Source: CAKXIK01 sp050947015
GTDB lineage: Bacteria > Bacillota > Clostridia > Oscillospirales > Acutalibacteraceae
Assembly: GCA_050947015.1 (NCBI GenBank)
Contig: JBMNVT010000009.1
Coordinates: forward strand, 33,462-97,461
Length of the DNA stretch: 64,000 nucleotides
Direction: 5' to 3'
Positions within the stretch are counted from its first letter, which is position 1. Each line of letters begins with the position of its first letter. This document shows, piece by piece, positions 59,350 through 64,000 of this stretch. The position numbers and the translations under genes were made by a program. The notes beneath the pieces are model-generated. The model was not told where the DNA came from. It ran no database searches and saw nothing but the letters and a program-made list of their open reading frames with translations.

Positions 59350-60888
59350 TTACAGGATTTCTTCGTCATCTATTCCGACAGGCTGCAGCCCGGATTCCGT
59401 CAACTGGTAAACCGTATCGCAAACCTCCGCAAGAAACTTGCGGTCGTGCGAAACGCTGACGATCGCACCGGGAAAACGTCGCAGAGCCGAACGAATCACC
59501 GGATTGGAAAGCGGACTGAAATTCCGCGTCGGTTCGTCCAGAATCAGGACATTGCTGCCGCTGAAAATCAGCCCCGCAAACAGAAGCTTTGCCTTCTGTC
59601 CGCCGGATAACTCCTCTATTGTCCCCTCCGCCTCTTCATGCATAAACTTCAGACTGCCCAACAGAGTTCTTACCGCAGTAATATCATCTTTCCTGCCGGA
59701 TGGCGCCAGATATTCCAACACAGGCTGCGAGCCGTTCAGGGCATCGGCGTAATTCTGGGGCATATACCCCACGTGAAGATCGCTGCGCTGCAGGAGCTGT
59801 TCCGCCATCCGCTTCAACAATGTTGTTTTTCCTGCACCGTTTGTCCCGGTGATGCCTATGTGTTCTCCTCCCGTTACGTTCAGCCGCACTTGCCGTGCCA
59901 GGATTCTTTCTCCCGCTTGCAGGCAGTCCAACTGAAAACGCAGAACCGGTTTCCCGTCCGGCACGCCATTGCTCCCAAAATCAAATCCAATTGCTTCTTC
60001 CGTATCCGGAAGCTGCGTCATGCTTTCGGACTCCCGCTCAAACCGGCGCTCCATCGATTTAACCGCATGCATTTTCTTTTTCAACAGGCGTCCTCCGGCA
60101 GGATCTCCGCGGGAAATGGTATTCTGCCGGTACTCCACCTTTTCAAAAATCTGCTGCAGCCGCGCCTGCTTTTTCTCCTGATCGGCACGTTCTTTGCGCG
60201 CCAACTGCTCCTGACGCTGCAGTGCTCCTGCACGGCGCGAAACGTATTCACGGTATCCGCAGCGCGCAATCGTATGGCGGCAAAGCGATTTTTTTCTCAC
60301 CTGTTCCAAATGAATGATAACATTAGCGGTTCGTTCCAACAGCGTCTCATCGTGGGAAACATAAAGAACCGGCCTTCTGCAGCGCAGCAAAAATGTTTCA
60401 AGCCAAGAAAGCGTCTCCAAATCCAGGTCATTGGTTGGTTCGTCGAGCAGAAGCACCTCCGGCTGCCGCGCCATCACCGCAGTAAGCTGCAGGCGAACCT
60501 TTTCTCCTCCGGAAAGCGTACCGACCTGTCGTTCCGGCTCAAAAAAATCAGTCGTCGTACCGCTGGACAACGCGTCGTACAAATCATTTTCCGCAACACC
60601 GCGGGCAGCATAAAAACGGCTGACCGACATCTTCTTTTCTTCTTCCGAAAGCTCCTGCTTCAGCCAACCGATCCGCTGTTTCTGATTTCCGGATATCGTC
60701 CCCTCCCAGGCGGCATACTGCTCCACCTGCGGATCTCCGGCAAGAATCCGCAGCAAAGTGCTTTTGCCGTTTCCTTCTTCGCCGATTATCGCCGCACGAT
60801 CTCCGGGCTGCAGTGAAAAAGAAAACTGATTCAGAATTTGCTTGTGGTCGCGGTTCATCCATATTGATAGATTTTTTATTTGCAGCAT
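59350..60888 (-). CDS. ABC-F ribosomal protection protein (ARE type)
   Basis: The 512-residue protein has two ATPase cassettes with no membrane helices: Walker A GEEGNGKST and GTNGAGKTT, signatures TLSGGEKVRL and ELSGGQKAKL, Walker B LLLDEPTNDLD and LILDEPTRNFSPLSNP. The DEPTRN(F/L)SPLS text and the linker of about 80 residues, Arg/Gln/Lys-rich, are typical of antibiotic-resistance ABC-F proteins (Vga/Lsa/Msr groups), which dislodge drugs from the ribosome. An attenuator-like leader with a short peptide and terminator lies upstream, consistent with induction by ribosome-targeting antibiotics. Confidence 0.9.
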   Translation of the reverse strand: MLQIKNLSIWMNRDHKQILNQFSFSLQPGDRAAIIGEEGNGKSTLLRILAGDPQVEQYAAWEGTISGNQKQRIGWLKQELSEEEKKMSVSRFYAARGVAENDLYDALSSGTTTDFFEPERQVGTLSGGEKVRLQLTAVMARQPEVLLLDEPTNDLDLETLSWLETFLLRCRRPVLYVSHDETLLERTANVIIHLEQVRKKSLCRHTIARCGYREYVSRRAGALQRQEQLARKERADQEKKQARLQQIFEKVEYRQNTISRGDPAGGRLLKKKMHAVKSMERRFERESESMTQLPDTEEAIGFDFGSNGVPDGKPVLRFQLDCLQAGERILARQVRLNVTGGEHIGITGTNGAGKTTLLKRMAEQLLQRSDLHVGYMPQNYADALNGSQPVLEYLAPSGRKDDITAVRTLLGSLKFMHEEAEGTIEELSGGQKAKLLFAGLIFSGSNVLILDEPTRNFSPLSNPVIRSALRRFPGAIVSVSHDRKFLAEVCDTVYQLTESGLQPVGIDDEEIL

Positions 60889-60917
60889 TGCACATTACCC
60901 CTTTGTCCACGCGCCGC

Positions 60918-60951
60918 AAAAAACGCCTGTCGGTTGTTTGGCCGGCAGGCG
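60918..60951 (-). terminator. Attenuator terminator before the ABC-F gene
   Basis: CGCCTGCCGG and CCGACAGGCG form a ten-base-pair stem (one G-T pair) with eight-base loop and six T on the minus strand, ending about 30 bases before the ABC-F start. A terminator so close ahead of the gene implies conditional readthrough. Confidence 0.88.
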
Positions 60952-61098
60952 CGAAAGCTTTCCCCTTATTGGAATCAACCGCCGAACGACACAAGATGCA
61001 CCGCCCGACAGAAGCCGAAAAAGAGCGAAAAGACGCCGCAGCTGCAGCCGCACAACAAAACAGACCCGCCGCAGCGCGCCGTTTCTTGTTGCAGTCGG

Positions 61099-61116
61099 TT
61101 ACAGATTCGCGTACAT
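61099..61116 (-). CDS. Leader peptide MYANL of the ABC-F attenuator
   Basis: A five-codon ORF (ATG TAC GCG AAT CTG TAA) has a fitting TAGGAG site seven bases upstream, about 150 bases before the attenuator terminator. Short leader ORFs of this kind precede many inducible ABC-F and erm genes, where a drug-stalled ribosome favours the antiterminated fold. Confidence 0.6.
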   Translation of the reverse strand: MYANL

Positions 61117-61183
61117 CTTCCCACTCCTAAACATCGCAAATGATTAACAGCACAGCAGATATGCTACCCCTGTTGTCAAATAA

Positions 61184-61217
61184 AAAAACGGCATCCTCTC
61201 AGAATGCCGCTTTTTTC
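61184..61217. terminator. Terminator of rplJ-rplL
   Basis: CGGCAT and ATGCCG with T-runs on both strands; it lies right after rplL and upstream of the ABC-F leader. Confidence 0.9.
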
Positions 61218-61226
61218 AGAAGTAAA

Positions 61227-61601
61227 TTACTTCAGTTCGACTTCAGCGCCAGCCTCGGTGAGCTTCGTCTTGATGGCTTCAGCGTCATCTTTGGAAGCAG
61301 CTTCCTTAACGGCCTTCGGAGCGTTGTCAACCAGCTCTTTGGCTTCTTTCAGGCCAAGACCGGTAACTTCGCGGACAACCTTGATAACGTTGATCTTGTT
61401 CGGGCCGACAGCCTTCAGGATAACGTCAAACTCGGTTTTCTCTTCCACAGCAGCGGCAGCGGCAGCCGGAGCGGCAGCAACGGCAACCGGAGCAGCAGCG
61501 GAAACGCCGAACTCCTCTTCGAGAGCCTTTACGAGCTCGGAGAGTTCAAGAACGGTAAGAGCCTTGACATCCTCAATGAGTTTTGTAACTTTCTCAGACA
61601 T
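61227..61601 (-). CDS. rplL: 50S ribosomal protein L7/L12
   Basis: The 124-residue stalk protein has the N-terminal dimerisation domain (LIEDVKALTVLELSELVKAL), the Ala-rich hinge and the C-terminal factor-binding domain (KINVIKVVREVTGLGLKEAK, KLTEAGAEVELK). It recruits elongation factors. It follows rplJ by about 70 bases. Confidence 0.98.
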   Translation of the reverse strand: MSEKVTKLIEDVKALTVLELSELVKALEEEFGVSAAAPVAVAAAPAAAAAAVEEKTEFDVILKAVGPNKINVIKVVREVTGLGLKEAKELVDNAPKAVKEAASKDDAEAIKTKLTEAGAEVELK

Positions 61602-61670
61602 GGTATGTTACCTCCAAATAATTTTGTTTTTTCGGGACATTGCCCGTGTTTTGGGAAACAGAACCGCAGC

Positions 61671-62204
61671 TTATTCGGCCGCTTTCTTTTCGGCAATTGC
61701 GTTCAAAGCAACCACCAGGCCGGTCAGTGTCGCGTTCAGCACGCACACAAAACCGGAAATCGGCGCATTGAAACCACCGAGCACCTTTGCAATGAGAACT
61801 TCTTTGGAGGGCAGTTGGGCCAGATCGTCGACCTCTGCCGCAGAAAGAACCTTCCCCTCTGCAAAACCCGCTTTGATTTCAAACGTCTTGCTGCCTTTGG
61901 CATAATTGCTCAGAATACGGGCAGCCGCCGTGTAATCGTCCTGGCTGACAGCCAACGCAGTGGTGCCTTCCAGCACCGTATCGAGATCGGAAAGACCGGC
62001 CTCGCCGGCTGCGCGCTTCAGAAGCGTATTCTTAACAACCGCATAGGAAACGCCGGCTTCACGCAGCTCTTTGCGGAGCTTTGTATCATCGGCAACAGAA
62101 ATACCCTTGTAGCTCACGAGGACGCCTGCACAGGCACCTTTCAGCTGCTCGGTCAGATCGCTGACAATCTGTTTTTTCTGTTCAAGAATTTTCTCGCTTG
62201 GCAA
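61671..62204 (-). CDS. rplJ: 50S ribosomal protein L10
   Basis: The 177-residue stalk base protein begins MPSEKILEQKKQIVSDL and contains VSYKGISVADDTKLRKELRE and VVKNTLLKRA. Its own mRNA leader carries the L10 binding motif. It holds L7/L12 dimers at its C-terminus. Confidence 0.98.
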   Translation of the reverse strand: MPSEKILEQKKQIVSDLTEQLKGACAGVLVSYKGISVADDTKLRKELREAGVSYAVVKNTLLKRAAGEAGLSDLDTVLEGTTALAVSQDDYTAAARILSNYAKGSKTFEIKAGFAEGKVLSAAEVDDLAQLPSKEVLIAKVLGGFNAPISGFVCVLNATLTGLVVALNAIAEKKAAE

Positions 62205-62393
62205 ATTAATTCACCTCCACTAATGCAATCGCAAAAACAAAAGCCTTTCCCACTGCCGCGGGAAAGGCTTGCACACTCAAAAATTTACTTTTGCCGAAGC
62301 AAAAATAAAAACTGCCTGTACGCTTTCCTCGGCAGGCCGGTAAATTACCGTTATGCTTTTGCACCTGCTGTCTTTGGAATGACAACATAAAAT
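62205..62393 (-). promoter_or_regulatory. L10 leader (autoregulatory) with attenuator terminator
   Basis: On the minus strand the leader has GACAGCAGGTGC, a hairpin with TAATTTACC, then CCTGCCGAGGAA, the conserved Firmicutes L10-binding elements. A terminator follows, with AAGCCTTTCCC and GGGAAAGGCTT arms (62241-62270) and a T-rich run. Excess L10(L12)4 should bind and cause termination. Confidence 0.9.
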
Positions 62394-62423
62394 ATTATAA
62401 CACAAACAATATCCTGCTGTCAA
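62394..62423 (-). promoter_or_regulatory. Promoter of rplJ-rplL
   Basis: TTGACA, 18 bases and TATAAT on the minus strand, starting only eight bases after the rplA stop codon. Confidence 0.88.
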
Positions 62424-62430
62424 GCATCAA

Positions 62431-63123
62431 TTAACCGACTTTATTCGGATTGATACGAACGCCGGGACCCATGGTGGACGCGACGACACAGGATTTGATA
62501 TACTGACCTTTGGCAGCAGCCGGCTTGGCTTTCACAATAGCGCCAAGCAGAGTGTCAAAGTTCTCCTGCAGCTTTTCAGCACCAAAGGAAGCTTTGCCGA
62601 TCGGGCAATGGATAATGTTGTTCTTATCCAGACGATACTCGATTTTACCGGCCTTAGCTTCGCGGATTGCCTTGGCAATATCCGGCGTAACGGTGCCAGC
62701 CTTGGGGTTCGGCATTAAGCCGCGCGGTCCGAGAACCTTACCGAGGCGGCCAACCTGACCCATCATATCCGGCGTGGTGATGACAACGTCAAAGTCCATC
62801 CAGCCTTCGTTCTGAATCTTTGCCACAAGCTCTGCGCCGCCGACAAACTCCGCACCGGCCTCTTTTGCGGCATCCTGCTTGTCTTCCTTACAGAGGGCAA
62901 GCACGCGGACGTTTTTGCCGGTTCCGTTCGGCAGCACGATTGCGCCGCGAACCTGCTGATCGGCGTGACGGCTGTCAACGCCCAGCTTTACATGAACTTC
63001 GACGGTCTCGTCAAATTTGGCTTTTGCGGTCTTTGTGCAAAGATCGATTGCCTCATTGGAGTCATAAAGTTTTGCGCGGTCGACAAGCTTTGCGCTGTCG
63101 ACATATTTTTTACCGTGTTTCAT
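62431..63123 (-). CDS. rplA: 50S ribosomal protein L1
   Basis: The 230-residue protein begins MKHGKKYVDSAKLVDR and has the L1 signature region VVITTPDMMGQVGRLGKVLGPRGLMPNPK, GTVTPDIAKAI and the end KSCVVASTMGPGVRINP. It forms the L1 stalk of the large subunit. It follows rplK by about 55 bases. Confidence 0.98.
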   Translation of the reverse strand: MKHGKKYVDSAKLVDRAKLYDSNEAIDLCTKTAKAKFDETVEVHVKLGVDSRHADQQVRGAIVLPNGTGKNVRVLALCKEDKQDAAKEAGAEFVGGAELVAKIQNEGWMDFDVVITTPDMMGQVGRLGKVLGPRGLMPNPKAGTVTPDIAKAIREAKAGKIEYRLDKNNIIHCPIGKASFGAEKLQENFDTLLGAIVKAKPAAAKGQYIKSCVVASTMGPGVRINPNKVG

Positions 63124-63178
63124 TTGTTATCCTCCCTGTAGAGTGGTAAATCGGAAAATTCCTCCCACATCGGGGTCG

Positions 63179-63604
63179 TCAATCGACTACCGTGACGCCC
63201 ATGCTGCGAGCGGTACCCGCAACCATGCTCATGGCAGCTTCGACGGACGCGGCGTTGAGATCCGGCATTTTCTGCTCCGCGATCTTTCTGACCTGTTCCT
63301 TCGTGATCTGCGCAACCTTCGTTTTGTTCGGAACACCGGAACCGCTTTCGATGTTGCAGGCCTTTTTGATCAGCACCGCAGCAGGCGGGGTCTTGGTTAC
63401 GAACGTGAAGGAACGGTCGGCATAAACCGTGATGACGACAGGAATAACAAGACCTACGTCGTTTTTCGTTCTTTCGTTGAATTCCTTTGTGAAAGCCATA
63501 ATGTTAACGCCATGCTGACCAAGAGCAGGTCCAACTGGCGGCGCCGGCGTTGCTTTGCCGGCCGGTATCTGGAGCTTAATAAAGCCCGTTACCTTTTGAG
63601 CCAT
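63179..63604 (-). CDS. rplK: 50S ribosomal protein L11
   Basis: The 141-residue protein begins MAQKVTGFIKLQIPAGKATP with the PAPPVGPALGQHGVNIM block and ends with the RNA-binding domain (GVPNKTKVAQITKEQVRKIA, SVEAAMSMVAGTARSMG). It lines the GTPase centre. The start follows GGAGGTGC. Confidence 0.98.
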   Translation of the reverse strand: MAQKVTGFIKLQIPAGKATPAPPVGPALGQHGVNIMAFTKEFNERTKNDVGLVIPVVITVYADRSFTFVTKTPPAAVLIKKACNIESGSGVPNKTKVAQITKEQVRKIAEQKMPDLNAASVEAAMSMVAGTARSMGVTVVD

Positions 63605-63727
63605 CTTCTGCACCTCCAAAATTTGTGGTAAATGGCGGAAGAATGATACAGGTTTTTCTTCCTCCCACACGGGGCGAGCACACGCTACGCCTCATAATCA
63701 GCGGAAAACCGCAAATTACCTGTTTAA

Positions 63728-64000
63728 TTATTCCACCGGTTCAACCTGATCAAGCTCAAGTTCCACCGGCGTTTCGCGCCCGAACATCGAAATAACAACC
63801 CGAACGCTGTTTTTGTCGAGATCAATTGATTCAACCGTTCCAACGGAATCCTCAAGCGCTCCGTCCACAATGCGAACGGAATCCCCGACGGCATACTCCA
63901 CTTCGGTCTGACTGGTCTCCATCCCCATGGAAAGAACTTCTTTTTCGGTCAGCGGAACCGGCTTTGAGGAAGGGCCCACAAATCCTGTGCAACCGCGGAT
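63728..64000 (-). CDS. nusG: Transcription antitermination factor NusG, C-terminal part (gene runs off the window)
   Basis: The visible 90 residues run from RGCTGFVGPSSKPVPLTEKE at the end of the NGN domain into a complete KOW domain (VGDSVRIVDGALEDSVGTVE, SMFGRETPVELELDQVEPV). NusG travels with RNA polymerase and affects pausing. Its position upstream of rplK-rplA is the standard secE-nusG-rplKAJL cluster. Confidence 0.96.
   Translation of the reverse strand: MRGCTGFVGPSSKPVPLTEKEVLSMGMETSQTEVEYAVGDSVRIVDGALEDSVGTVESIDLDKNSVRVVISMFGRETPVELELDQVEPVE

Noticed and set aside
59638..60816. 392-codon plus-strand ORF opposite the ABC-F gene
   Set aside because: Antisense shadow; the minus strand has complete ABC-F motifs.
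1..64000. CRISPR arrays, tRNA or rRNA genes
   Set aside because: I saw no regularly spaced direct repeats and no cloverleaf or rRNA sequence anywhere in the window.

Overview
The window is a chromosomal segment of a low-to-mid GC Gram-positive anaerobe of the class Clostridia, most likely an Oscillospiraceae/Ruminococcaceae-type sporeformer. The evidence is the AGGAGG-type ribosome binding sites, consensus TTGACA-17-TATAAT promoters, a T-box, a lysine riboswitch and an L10 leader of Firmicutes type, spoIIM, Rex, ThyX with a Cys-rich tail, a TrhP-type U32 protein and a one-piece clostridial aconitase/isocitrate dehydrogenase pair. The assignment below class level is inference.

Layout. 1-4503: start of glyA, then a two-gene BceAB/MacB-like ABC exporter and a free-standing small RNA candidate with its own promoter and terminator. 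4539-12694 (minus strand): trhP, mltG, 5-formyl-THF cyclo-ligase and DJ-1; a GNAT/DUF2156 pair; a tmk-thyX operon for dTTP; yebC. 12790-14133: an AT-rich decayed zone with remnants of a trehalase-like glycoside hydrolase and a second gene, which has been joined to the 3' end of a P-type ATPase gene (13897-16614). 17356-19098: homodimeric ABC exporter. 19121-24313: an apparent insertion between this exporter and rex, bounded by 49-bp imperfect inverted repeats. It carries a broken ORF, a Sel1-repeat protein, a MATE pump fragment and two lipoproteins (RHS-like and WG-repeat). 24332-28188: acn-icd-rex operon with a near-consensus Rex operator on its promoter, so probably autoregulated by NADH/NAD+. 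28340-30083: rpsB-tsf. 30304-39254: a PRTase-like protein, a ceramidase-like hydrolase, folC, a PHP protein, valS under a valine T-box, and galM. 39336-45340: membrane proteins, a decayed xerD, spoIIM, proC, a TIGR04086 protein, yajC and tgt. 45372-49823: an AT-rich operon encoding a small secreted protein, three related permeases, an ABC ATPase and an anchored exported protein, a possible bacteriocin-like export or immunity system. 49864-54650: MoxR/DUF58/transglutaminase-like set. 54849-59215: queA, then a lysine riboswitch controlling asd-dapA-dapB. 59350-61116: an ARE-type ABC-F gene behind a five-codon leader peptide and a terminator, which looks like an antibiotic-sensing attenuator. 61227-64000: nusG-rplK-rplA and rplJL with the L10 leader.

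The most interesting items are the AT-rich secreted-protein/ABC operon, the ABC-F attenuator with its MYANL leader peptide, the Rex box on acn-icd-rex, the inverted-repeat-flanked Sel1/lipoprotein island, the orphan small RNA near 4.4 kb, and a perfect 31-nt palindrome inside the GNAT gene.
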